Source of the DNA: Anaerolineaceae bacterium
Lineage (GTDB): Bacteria; Chloroflexota; Anaerolineae; Anaerolineales; Anaerolineaceae
Assembly (NCBI GenBank): GCA_016841525.1
Contig: JAENYZ010000001.1
Location: 558,001-622,000 of the forward strand
DNA length: 64,000 nucleotides
Reading direction: 5' to 3'
The position numbers were made by a program, and so were the translations under genes. Of this stretch, positions 1-7,155 are shown piece after piece; the stretch's first letter is position 1, and each line of letters begins with the position of its first letter. A model generated the notes under the pieces. It did no database searches and had not been told where the DNA came from. It was given only the letters and a program-made list of their open reading frames with translations.

Positions 1-1
1 C

Positions 2-85
2 TCCGATATCTGGTTCCGCCGGATTATGCGGTCAGAGTTCCCGAATAACGTGGCACCAACCACAACACCAATTGTCCCAGAATAA
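2..85 (+). CDS. C-terminal end of an unidentified protein (partial, runs off left edge)
   Basis: One frame is open from the window edge for 27 codons and ends ...TPIVPE before TAA. A strong hairpin terminator follows about 45 bases later, which supports this being the true 3' end of a rightward gene. The visible residues are a short basic and aromatic stretch followed by a Thr/Pro-rich tail. This is too little to recognise a family, so no function is proposed. Confidence 0.45.
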   Translation, partial: SDIWFRRIMRSEFPNNVAPTTTPIVPE

Positions 86-128
86 TGTATTGAATTGAGG
101 TTTTAACACCTTAAACGAATGAGATACT

Positions 129-155
129 GGAGGCTGCTCTCGGGCAGCCTCCTTT
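129..155 (+). terminator. Intrinsic terminator after the left-edge gene
   Basis: A 9-bp perfect stem (GGAGGCTGC/GCAGCCTCC) with a short loop is followed by TTT. It sits 44 bases after the partial gene's stop codon. Confidence 0.7.
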
Positions 156-162
156 GATTCCC

Positions 163-220
163 AGCCTTCCCCTGGAGCAAAGCAGAACACCTTTAGGTGC
201 GAGGAGAAGCCTTAAAAGCC
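163..220. repeat. Dispersed palindromic repeat, hairpin copy A
   Basis: An imperfect palindrome: CTTCCCCTGG ... AGGAGAAGCCTT with an inner stem ACACCTTTAGGTG. The same module recurs at 727-780, 951-997, 1001-1048 and 1246-1295. It lies just left of the DUF559 pseudogene and may be the outer flank of that element. Confidence 0.75.
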
Positions 221-346
221 ACCCCAGTTGAGTTACATTATGATAGATTAGGAACTAAAGACCTCTTTATAAATTCAGTTTAAGATAATCCATGATACAA
301 TCCACACAACAAAAATTTAAAAACCAGCTAACACCAAAGAATCATC

Positions 347-727
347 ATGCGCCTCCCGAAAAACAAACACCTGAACAAGAATGCACAAAAACTACGAAGA
401 AACATGACCAAAGAAGAACGTCACCTTTGGTAAGACTTCCTCAAAAACTACCCCGTTCAATTCAACAGACAAAAAGTGGTTGGTAATTATATCGTTGATT
501 TTTTCTGCCATAAAGCAAAACTTATCATCGAATTGGATGGATCACAACATTTCGACACAACTCAACCTAATTACGACCATCAAAGAACTGATTACCTTAG
601 GAGCCTTGGCCTGATTGTTCTGCGAATACCTAATAACGAAATACATGACAATTTCCCCGGAGTATGCGAATTTATCGACCACGAAGTAAAGACAAGGATT
701 ATCCCTCATCATTCAGCTTTCAGCTGA
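347..727 (+). pseudogene. DUF559 (Vsr-like) endonuclease gene, interrupted by an in-frame stop
   Basis: Reading from ATG 347 gives one continuous frame of about 126 codons, broken only by TAA at 431-433. The stop falls where relatives carry an aromatic residue in the LW-(Y/F)-xFLK motif, so TAT or TAC has probably become TAA. Before the stop are the basic helix LRRNMTKEERHLW; after it come FNRQKVVGNYIVDFFC, the catalytic-type strand LIIELDGSQH and the late motif LGLIVLRIPNNEI. These are hallmarks of the DUF559/Vsr-like restriction-endonuclease fold (PF04480). Length matches the family (110-130 aa), so only the nonsense codon is wrong. Its 3' end runs into the dispersed repeat at 701, and repeats lie on both sides. 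Readthrough, or reinitiation at GTG 476, could leave a partial product lacking the N-terminal helix. It is probably non-functional. Confidence 0.85.
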
Positions 728-780
728 CAGCTTCTACTGGAACGGAGTGTAACACCTTAAAATGCGAGAAGAAGCCTTAA
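701..780. repeat. Dispersed repeat, right-half copy B, abutting the DUF559 pseudogene
   Basis: It begins ATCCCTCATC, contains the stem CAGCTTTCAGCTG, and continues into the hairpin module ending GAAGCCTTAA. It overlaps the last codons of the pseudogene. The same start and stem occur at 898 and 1217, and in variant form at 18923. Confidence 0.8.
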
Positions 781-950
781 AAGCCTTCCCTAGGGGGAAG
801 GTGGCACGCCGCCAGTCGTGACGAATAAGGGAATAGTATAGTAAAAGCTCATTATTTCTTATACAAAATATAATTTAATTTTGATTTTTAAAAACAACCT
901 CATCAGTCAGCTTTCAGCTGCCAGCTTCTCCAAGGAGAAGCCTTAAAATC
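781..950. repeat. MITE-like unit C: inverted repeat halves around a 60-base AT-rich core
   Basis: The left half (781-834) carries the stem CTTCCCTAGGGGGAAG and ends near ATAAGGGAAT. An AT-rich core without a gene follows (835-897). The right half (898-950) starts CCTCATCAGTCAG and ends in AGAAGCCTT. The outer ends AAGCCTT / AAGGCTT(rc) and inner ends GATGAGG-like / CCTCATC face each other as inverted repeats. Confidence 0.7.
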
Positions 951-1048
951 CTTCCCTGAAACGGAGTGAAACCCTTTCAGGTGCGAGGAGAAACCTTCAA
1001 TAGCCTTCTCTTGAAGCGCAGCGAAACGCCTTCAACGTGTGAGAAGTA
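951..1048. repeat. Two further hairpin modules of the same family in tandem
   Basis: Two diverged copies follow each other: 951-997 (CTTCCCTGAAACGGAG ... GGTGCGAGGAGAAACCTT) and 1001-1048 (CCTTCTCTTGAAGCGCAG ... GTGTGAGAAG). They bridge units C and D without spacer sequence. The tandem arrangement suggests nested insertion of elements into one another. Confidence 0.65.
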
Positions 1049-1296
1049 AAAGCCTTCCCTAGGGGGAAGGTGGCACGCCGCAAGGCGTGACGGATGAGGG
1101 ATAAGTGTGTGCTTTGAAAACTACTTGATGAAAATAAAACTACATCATTCTTTTGACATTGACCTATTCTCCTCAACTGCCCCGTTAATTTAATCACTTA
1201 ATGGAGCGTTAAGGTAATCCCTCATCAGTCAGCTGCGCTGACAGCTTCTCCTGGAACGGAGTGGAACACCTTCAGGTGCTAGGAGAAGCCTTAAAT
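1049..1296. repeat. MITE-like unit D: inverted halves around a 115-base core
   Basis: The left half (1049-1102) has the stem CCTTCCCTAGGGGGAAGG, then GGCACGCCGCAAGGCGTG, and ends GGATGAGGGAT. The right half (1217-1296) opens ATCCCTCATCAGTCAG, has the stem CAGCTGCGCTG and ends GGAGAAGCCTT. The inner ends GGATGAGGGAT and ATCCCTCATC are exact inverted partners. The core (1103-1216) holds no convincing gene. Confidence 0.75.
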
Positions 1297-1428
1297 CATA
1301 TCCCCCAAAACTAAAATCCCATTTGCCAAAATCGGGATATTAATTTAAAATTAGAGCAATTATTATTTCATTAACAATAATTAAGTCCTATCGGTTGATC
1401 AATATTCTTAAACCAGGGACCGCAACCT

Positions 1429-4400
1429 ATGAAAATTAAATTTCTACGACTGCTGAATGCCCTCTTACTCTTTAATTTCATCATTACACCCCGGGCAGCT
1501 GCACAAGCGCCTGCACCGCAAGACCCACGCGCTGCGGGATTAACCGACTCCTTTTCCATCCCCGATCAAGACATCATTATCCACCGCTCTCCTGCCGTCC
1601 TTGAGCCCTATCAAATCTGGTTCCAGCTCCAACCCAACACAGTTAACTCTGATCAGACCCAGCAAACACAGAACGATTACTTATCAGTGGCTGAAGCTGC
1701 ACTCGGCAGAAACCTTGAGGTCATACCCACTGACATTAACCAGAACGACACCCTCACCCTCAGGCTGTTCAAATCCGAAGCCAAACAGCTGTTAAACCTG
1801 CCCGAGGTGCTGCGCGTTGCCCCGCTGGAGATCTCTAAGGAAATCGATCATGAATCTCCCAATCTGTCTGATGAAAGCCTAACCAGCACCACCCGGGAAG
1901 CGCCCCTGCCCGTCAACCACACCGTCAGCCAGGATCTGGCAAACCCGGGCGATATGCTGACCTATACCATCACCATCCCCGCCAACCACACCGGCGCTGA
2001 TCTCAATTACGCCATCACGGACGCATTACCGCCGGGTGTCACATACTACCCTGGCTCCTTGTACACCACCGGCAGCGACACCCTCGCTGTTTATGATGAC
2101 CTTTCACCCACAATCTCCTGGTCAGACACGGTCCCCAATTTTGATTTTCATTACCTGATGAGTGACAATGTCACCAACCCGACCTACTGCAAAATGCCCT
2201 TATTCGACGGCGATTATGTAGATATCCTCACCCGGTACGGTACACCGCCAAACCCCTCTGTCTACGGAGATCAAATCGCCATAAAGTTGGGAATTTTAGG
2301 GCTCGGCACGGAATATTTCGGAGAGGTCATTCAAAATGTACCTTTCTTCACCGATGACGGCTATGTGCTGATGAACGAGGCTGAGAATTATGTTCATCCC
2401 ACAAATTACATCACAAATTCCCCATTTCCAGCAGTGAGCGATCCCAATGGACTGCTTTCGCTTTGGTGGCGGGATATGCTGATCGATTATGATGCAAGCC
2501 TGAATAAAGGGGTGACTGCCAGATATTTTACGGATGCCTGGCTGGTGGAATTTGATGATCTCGAAGAATTCTGGCAGGGTTACACCATGGACTTCGAGGT
2601 CTTTAGCTGGCAAAAACCTGACCCGGAGCCCGGCTGGCAAGACATCATCTTTGCCTATGATAACGTGGTGGGCGAATGGTTTGACGATCCGCTGTATAAC
2701 CCTGTGATCACGGGCAGCACCGGGATTGAGGATGCCGCCGGCAGCATGGGGTATACCTATGCCTATAACAACTGGGTGCCCCAAAACGGGGACATCGTCT
2801 GCTTTGATTATGTTGAGGTGGGCAGGGATCCAGTCGTGATCACTTTTGCAGCCACTGTGGATCTGGACCAGATCCCGGGGACGGTGATCACCAACTCCGT
2901 CGCCCACACTATCGATGGGGTAGCCCAGGCACCATTGCCGGCCAGTTTCCTGGTCAACGATACGCCCGTCGCCTATCCTCAAAGCCTGGCCACAAACGAA
3001 GATACCCCGATTGATATCATCCTGGACGGTACAGACACCTACCCGGGCGGACCTTTGGATTATGACATAACTCTCAATCCTCCCCATGGGTCCTTATCCG
3101 GGACGATCTCTGCCCCAACCTATACCCCGGATCTGCATTACTATGGCACGGATTATTTTTATTACACCGTCAGTGACGGTGCGGCGACCAGCCTGGAAGC
3201 ACTGATCCTGATCAATGTCTTTCCTGTCAATGATGCGCCGGTACTCCTGGACATCCCTGATCAAATAATCAATGAAGGCGAAACATTTCCCACAATCAAT
3301 CTTGATCCTTTCGTCAGTGATGTGGAAACACCAGATCACCTGATAAGCTGGACATATTCGGGAAATACAGATTTAGGCGTGGATCTCTCCAATCGCATCA
3401 TCACCATCAGCATCCCCCATGAGGATTGGTACGGTGCCGAGACGATCACATTCAGGGCAACGGACGCTGACCCAACAGACCCATTATTTGCAGAAGAAAC
3501 TGTCACCTTCACGGTCAACCCCGTCAATGATGCCCCTATCGCTGTGGATGATGATTTTGGCACGGAGATCAATATCTCCTTGCCAATCAACGACTCCGGT
3601 CTGCTCGCCAATGACATCGATGTCGACAATGCCGAAGACCTTGTAGTGACAGACATCAACAATCTCCTGGGCGGCAGTGTCACAAGAGCAGAGGGGGTGA
3701 TCACCTTCACACCGATCACCAATTACATCGGCCTGGCCGGCTTTGAGTACACTGTCAGTGATGGTTTCCTCACGGATGTCGGGCGAGTAAACATCATGAT
3801 CACTGATGAAAACAACACAGCGCCGACAACCATGCCGGATGCCTATACAATGAACGAATACGGTTTGCTGTCTGTTGATGCGCCCGGGATTTTAGGGAAC
3901 GATCTTGATAACGAGAACAATGTGCTCCGGACGATTTTGGTCTCACCAAGCTCAAACGGCAGCCTGAATCTAAACATTGACGGTTCATTTACATATGCGC
4001 CAACACCCGGCTATATCGGTGACGACAGTTTTGTCTATCGCGTGACCGATGGGATTTTGGACGGCGCAGATGTGATGGTGACGATTACCATCAATGAATT
4101 GCCCACTATCCAGCAAACCCTCTCCCTCTATCAAGGCTGGAACCTGGTTTCATTTAACCTGATGCCGCCGCCGGGCACGCCGGTTGCTGATATATTGACA
4201 TCGATTTCAGGCAATTACAGCCTTGTTTATGCCTGGGATACCGATTTGGGCGAGTGGCAGCTTTATGATCCGACCGTACCCCCTTATGCCAGTGATTTAC
4301 AAACGTTAGACCAAACCAGGGGCTTTTGGATCAATATGACCGCCCCCGATGACCTGGTTATTTTAGGGAAGCCGGTTGAACGGGCAGAAATCCCACTGAC

Positions 4401-4653
4401 TCCTGGCTGGAACCTGGTAGGCTATCCTTCGATTGATATTTTAGCCTTACCCGGCGCACTCACAAACAATGGGGTAGAACAATTCAACACTGTGATTGCT
4501 TACTATGCAGAACAAGCCCTCACACCCTGGAAGGTTTTTGATCCCCTTGCACCGATTTTCTTCAATTCCCTTCAGGCAATGACTCCAACCCGGGGATACT
4601 GGATCGATTTGGATTCGCCAAGCAACTGGACCGTCATTTATGACATGCCTTAA
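1429..4653 (+). CDS. Large secreted multidomain protein (DUF11-like, cadherin/Ig-like repeats, tandem C-terminal modules)
   Basis: A 1074-aa exported protein with a signal peptide (about residues 1-25, cleavage after an AAA-AQA stretch). Residues 145-220 resemble DUF11 adhesin repeats (DPGDxLTYTI-type strand, DALPPGVTY). From about 505 to 885 there are at least four tandem cadherin/Big-like domains, each marked by NDAP or NDTP junctions, a VTDG or VSDG strand and YTP-type strands. The last 180 residues are two copies of a module beginning GWNLVSF (about 902) and GWNLVGY (about 992), each ending in RGFWIN or RGYWID. I see no catalytic motif. The likely role is a cell-surface or matrix adhesin, inferred from domain type only. 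It is the first of six exported products in a row. The start is the first ATG before the signal peptide; its ribosome site is weak. Confidence 0.85.
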   Translation: MKIKFLRLLNALLLFNFIITPRAAAQAPAPQDPRAAGLTDSFSIPDQDIIIHRSPAVLEPYQIWFQLQPNTVNSDQTQQTQNDYLSVAEAALGRNLEVIPTDINQNDTLTLRLFKSEAKQLLNLPEVLRVAPLEISKEIDHESPNLSDESLTSTTREAPLPVNHTVSQDLANPGDMLTYTITIPANHTGADLNYAITDALPPGVTYYPGSLYTTGSDTLAVYDDLSPTISWSDTVPNFDFHYLMSDNVTNPTYCKMPLFDGDYVDILTRYGTPPNPSVYGDQIAIKLGILGLGTEYFGEVIQNVPFFTDDGYVLMNEAENYVHPTNYITNSPFPAVSDPNGLLSLWWRDMLIDYDASLNKGVTARYFTDAWLVEFDDLEEFWQGYTMDFEVFSWQKPDPEPGWQDIIFAYDNVVGEWFDDPLYNPVITGSTGIEDAAGSMGYTYAYNNWVPQNGDIVCFDYVEVGRDPVVITFAATVDLDQIPGTVITNSVAHTIDGVAQAPLPASFLVNDTPVAYPQSLATNEDTPIDIILDGTDTYPGGPLDYDITLNPPHGSLSGTISAPTYTPDLHYYGTDYFYYTVSDGAATSLEALILINVFPVNDAPVLLDIPDQIINEGETFPTINLDPFVSDVETPDHLISWTYSGNTDLGVDLSNRIITISIPHEDWYGAETITFRATDADPTDPLFAEETVTFTVNPVNDAPIAVDDDFGTEINISLPINDSGLLANDIDVDNAEDLVVTDINNLLGGSVTRAEGVITFTPITNYIGLAGFEYTVSDGFLTDVGRVNIMITDENNTAPTTMPDAYTMNEYGLLSVDAPGILGNDLDNENNVLRTILVSPSSNGSLNLNIDGSFTYAPTPGYIGDDSFVYRVTDGILDGADVMVTITINELPTIQQTLSLYQGWNLVSFNLMPPPGTPVADILTSISGNYSLVYAWDTDLGEWQLYDPTVPPYASDLQTLDQTRGFWINMTAPDDLVILGKPVERAEIPLTPGWNLVGYPSIDILALPGALTNNGVEQFNTVIAYYAEQALTPWKVFDPLAPIFFNSLQAMTPTRGYWIDLDSPSNWTVIYDMP

Positions 4654-4757
4654 AGTAGTGAAAAAGGTTTCTTCGGTAATTGACCTGAGTAGATGCTTTT
4701 ACAAAATAAGGATTTGCTAATTGTGATTTAATTAATCTATTCGAAGTGGAAATGCTT

Positions 4758-5144
4758 ATGCGACAATCAAAAATCATCAAAATCATTCTCGTGCTGATCA
4801 GTTTTCTCCTAATTTATCAACCTTTGGCTTTTGCAGACACGCCGCCACCACCACCCTGTTATTTTTATGGAACGGTCAAAGTAAATGGGGAATATATCAT
4901 CCCTGGTACGCCTATCACTGCGAAGATGGCCAATGTGGTTGTTGCCGAAACAAACGCAGTTGAATATGAAGGGAAGATAATGTACGGTTTGGAAATTCCG
5001 GGGGATTTAAGTATGCAAGGCGATCTCATTGAGTTTTTTATAGGTAATCAACAGGTTCCACAAACCGCTATTTGGGAAAGCGGTATAACAAATGTATTGA
5101 ACTTTTCAGTATGGCTAAACTATTTGCCTTTGATCGTACGCTAA
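4758..5144 (+). CDS. Small secreted beta-sandwich protein ending in NYLPLIVR
   Basis: A 128-aa exported protein. In-frame starts exist at GTG 4746 and ATG 4752, but ATG 4758 gives a clean signal peptide (MRQSK..., long hydrophobic core, cleavage near AFA-D) and suitable spacing from GGA at 4748-4750. The mature part begins with a Pro run and has the pattern FYGTVKVNG ... GTPITAK ... YGLEIPGD, a carboxypeptidase-regulatory-like beta-sandwich often seen as a module in Anaerolineae surface proteins (recalled, not searched). It ends in YLPLIVR, a C-terminal motif shared with the Kelch protein at 10869. It may be surface-anchored or may assist its large neighbour; both are inferences. Confidence 0.75.
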   Translation: MRQSKIIKIILVLISFLLIYQPLAFADTPPPPPCYFYGTVKVNGEYIIPGTPITAKMANVVVAETNAVEYEGKIMYGLEIPGDLSMQGDLIEFFIGNQQVPQTAIWESGITNVLNFSVWLNYLPLIVR

Positions 5145-5236
5145 ATCTTTCAATGTGTCGGACAGCTTAATAAGGCATCTGAGCAATGGAAAGGACTTAT
5201 TCCACATTCGCTCAGGATTTGAGAATTATGTTTATC

Positions 5237-5245
5237 TGGTAAAAT
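5237..5245 (+). promoter_or_regulatory. Extended -10 promoter TGGTAAAAT
   Basis: TGG plus TAAAAT lies 23 bases before the ATG at 5269, with a ribosome site (AGGAAAA) between. No clear -35 is visible. The identical 9-mer occurs at 19186. Confidence 0.45.
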
Positions 5246-5268
5246 CTTAATCGGCTGAACAGGAAAAT

Positions 5269-6021
5269 ATGAAAATAAATCGCGTATTCATCATCATCTT
5301 TATCGTCGTTATTGGGGGTATTTTTGGCTTAGTCTTCCTGTCGCTCAGATTGTCAGATCAACAAAAATCCCGGGCGATATCCGCCCGCAGCACCGAGAAT
5401 GCTTTACTTACACTAACCCCACTCGCCGACAAAGACCCGGTGGAACCAACAACAATAAAACCCACAGACATTCTTTTGCCTGAGCCTTCGCCAAGCCCAG
5501 TGATGACCGATCCAGGCATGCCACCAGAAGCAGCTGAGGAAATGCCACCGACAATCACCCATAGCCAAACGCAGCAAACCGGGGACGCCATAACATACCC
5601 TGCAGCGACCGCCTGGGAGCCAGTAGTCGAAACACCGGGGCCTACCAGCACCAGCGAAGCCGACCAGGCACCAACCCCCACCACGGAAAATATTTTCACC
5701 CCTGTCGAGTGGACCGGGAACTGGACCGCATTTTACGGCGACAAAGGTGGGTTGCTCTTCAGGGCAATGCTGGTCGTCACCAGAGACAGCAACACCATCA
5801 CCGGTGTCCACTCCACCCAAATCTTCACCGGGATCCTCAGCGAAGACGGGCAAACCGTGAGCGGCACATGGGTCAACCCGCCCTCTACCGGCACCTTCAG
5901 CTGGACCATCGTCGGCGAAAACCAGTTCTGCGGCAATACCGACCGGGCTTTTGCCTACTGCGGCGCTCGAGGTGGGGCATCAAGACCTGATCCATGCTTA
6001 TGCCGCGAACCTGTTCAATGA
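5269..6021 (+). CDS. Membrane-anchored extracytoplasmic protein with Thr/Pro-rich linker
   Basis: A 250-aa protein with an N-terminal hydrophobic segment (about residues 5-27), either an uncleaved signal anchor or a signal peptide. A low-complexity Pro/Thr/Glu linker follows (about 45-145), then a compact C-terminal domain from about 148 (WTGNWTAFYGDKGG) rich in beta strands with GTWVNPPSTGTFSW. That domain resembles small lipocalin-like or extracellular beta domains that measure cost or benefit of hydration in no obvious enzyme; I cannot assign a family. Four cysteines cluster at the end (FCGN ... YCGARGG ... PCLC), possibly disulphide bonded. Ribosome site AGGAAAA is 7 bases before the ATG. 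Function unknown. Confidence 0.7.
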   Translation: MKINRVFIIIFIVVIGGIFGLVFLSLRLSDQQKSRAISARSTENALLTLTPLADKDPVEPTTIKPTDILLPEPSPSPVMTDPGMPPEAAEEMPPTITHSQTQQTGDAITYPAATAWEPVVETPGPTSTSEADQAPTPTTENIFTPVEWTGNWTAFYGDKGGLLFRAMLVVTRDSNTITGVHSTQIFTGILSEDGQTVSGTWVNPPSTGTFSWTIVGENQFCGNTDRAFAYCGARGGASRPDPCLCREPVQ

Positions 6022-6115
6022 TCCTAAAATATTGTTAACACAGTTCCAACCTCAAACAATAAAATAAAATAATTATATCCTGCCTAAATTTTATATTAAT
6101 TTTCCATTTTATTTA

Positions 6116-6145
6116 TTGCTTTAGGTTCATATTTTCTTGTATAAT
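6116..6145 (+). promoter_or_regulatory. Possible promoter for the small secreted peptide
   Basis: TTGCTT, an 18-base gap, then a perfect TATAAT (6140-6145). It would give a leader of about 150 bases before the ATG at 6302. The -35 is poor. Confidence 0.35.
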
Positions 6146-6301
6146 AATCATAGGATGGATTTTCAAACAAATATTCATCGGTGCATTGTCCTGGGAATAT
6201 AAACCAGGCCATGGTACTTTACTTGCATCGACGACAAGCCGTTGGTCACAGCAGCCTTTTCAGACCAGGCATAATCTGCAGCGATGAGAAAGGAGGTACT
6301 C

Positions 6302-6502
6302 ATGAAGAAAGTGCTTGTCATGCTCACCTTAATGCTCGTGATGACAGCGATTCTGCTTGCAGCGATGCCAGCAGCCCCCGTCTCAGCAGATTGGCCCGGC
6401 GCCCCCTGCGGTGCTGTCGGCGGCGATCCACCAGGATGGTCGCAGGTCAGCAAAGGTGAAGGTGGCAGCGGCAGCCCTGGCATTGGTCCCGGTGCGCCTT
6501 AA
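6302..6502 (+). CDS. Short secreted Gly/Pro-rich peptide
   Basis: A 66-codon gene with a very strong ribosome site (AAGGAGGT, 6289-6297) placed correctly for ATG 6302; the upstream in-frame ATG at 6284 overlaps that site and is rejected. The product starts MKK, has a textbook signal peptide (about 1-28, cleavage near VSA-D) and a mature peptide of only about 38 residues, WPGAPCGAVGG ... GSPGIGPGAP, with one cysteine and many Gly/Pro. The strong translation signal and leader argue that it is real. No family recognised. It may be a surface peptide, signalling peptide or bacteriocin-like product, but no processing or export gene is adjacent to support any of these. Confidence 0.65.
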   Translation: MKKVLVMLTLMLVMTAILLAAMPAAPVSADWPGAPCGAVGGDPPGWSQVSKGEGGSGSPGIGPGAP

Positions 6503-7155
6503 CCAATCAATCCCCCTAAGAAAAATGATGGCTTTTGTACCTCGAACCATTTGATGATTTGCACCCGGTCTGCAACCTTGCCTTTAGCCCAGATCGTATC
6601 AACAAAAACAAAAGCCATCACGCCAAAATTTTTCTATTTCCACTGCCCTTGAGGCTAAATCAGCACAACTTATTTTTACTTGATTTGGAGTCGACATTAA
6701 TAATATAAAATCTATCTAATTTGCCTACTTATTAATTTTACATAAAAATTATTCGTTTTTACCATTGACAGTAAATTAAATTACTATTAAAATGGTATTG
6801 ATAGGGATAAAGGAACCACTCATCATCTCTTGAGAACAGTTAGGGGGAGGAACACAACGAAAAATTATCTCTACCGTAAGCCATTCAAAGAAATCATCGT
6901 CGACATCCATCAAAACATGCAGCATTTATTATTGTTGTCGTTTAGTTAAGAAGGGAGAATTATATCAAGAACAAGTTAGGTTCCAACTTGCACTAGAAAT
7001 GAAAAATGTCCCGAAGTCGAGGGGAAATTGGCCCTTGTGCCCTTTCGGACAGGTAACAGAAAAACCCATTACAACTGAAGCGTTCAACACAAAGACTGTC
7101 ACCTGGTAAAGATCGTCATAATCAATAGATAAGCTTTTACCAAAGGAGAGTGGTC
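6503..7155. other. 650-base non-coding region with long-range inverted repeat, promoter and long leader
   Basis: It contains a perfect 12-bp inverted repeat (GATGGCTTTTGT at 6527-6538 and its complement at 6608-6619) right after the small peptide gene, a promoter at 6765 and then a leader of about 350 bases for the large protein at 7156. The leader includes an imperfect hairpin around 7006-7055 (TGTCCCGAA paired with TTCGGACA). A 36-codon ORF at 6999-7109 has no ribosome site. Confidence 0.5.
6765..6793 (+). promoter_or_regulatory. Sigma-70 promoter for the 7156 gene
   Basis: A perfect TTGACA (6765-6770), a 17-base spacer and TAAAAT (6788-6793). Transcription would begin near 6800, leaving an unusually long untranslated leader of about 355 bases. 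Confidence 0.65.

Noticed and set aside
163-1296. CRISPR array
   Set aside because: Repeats are irregular in spacing, strongly palindromic and in both orientations; spacers are not uniform in length.
2296-3087. 263-codon open frame on the minus strand inside the large adhesin gene
   Set aside because: It lies wholly antisense to a gene with clear signal peptide and domains, has no ribosome site and no recognisable motif; it is a by-product of codon bias.
7006-7056. Known riboswitch (c-di-GMP, SAM or cobalamin type) in the leader of the 7156 gene
   Set aside because: The hairpin does not show the conserved cores of these classes; only unspecific pairing is visible.
6999-7109. 36-codon ORF in the leader of the 7156 gene, considered as a leader peptide
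   Set aside because: No ribosome site before its ATG and no amino-acid run typical of attenuation; kept only as part of the leader description.
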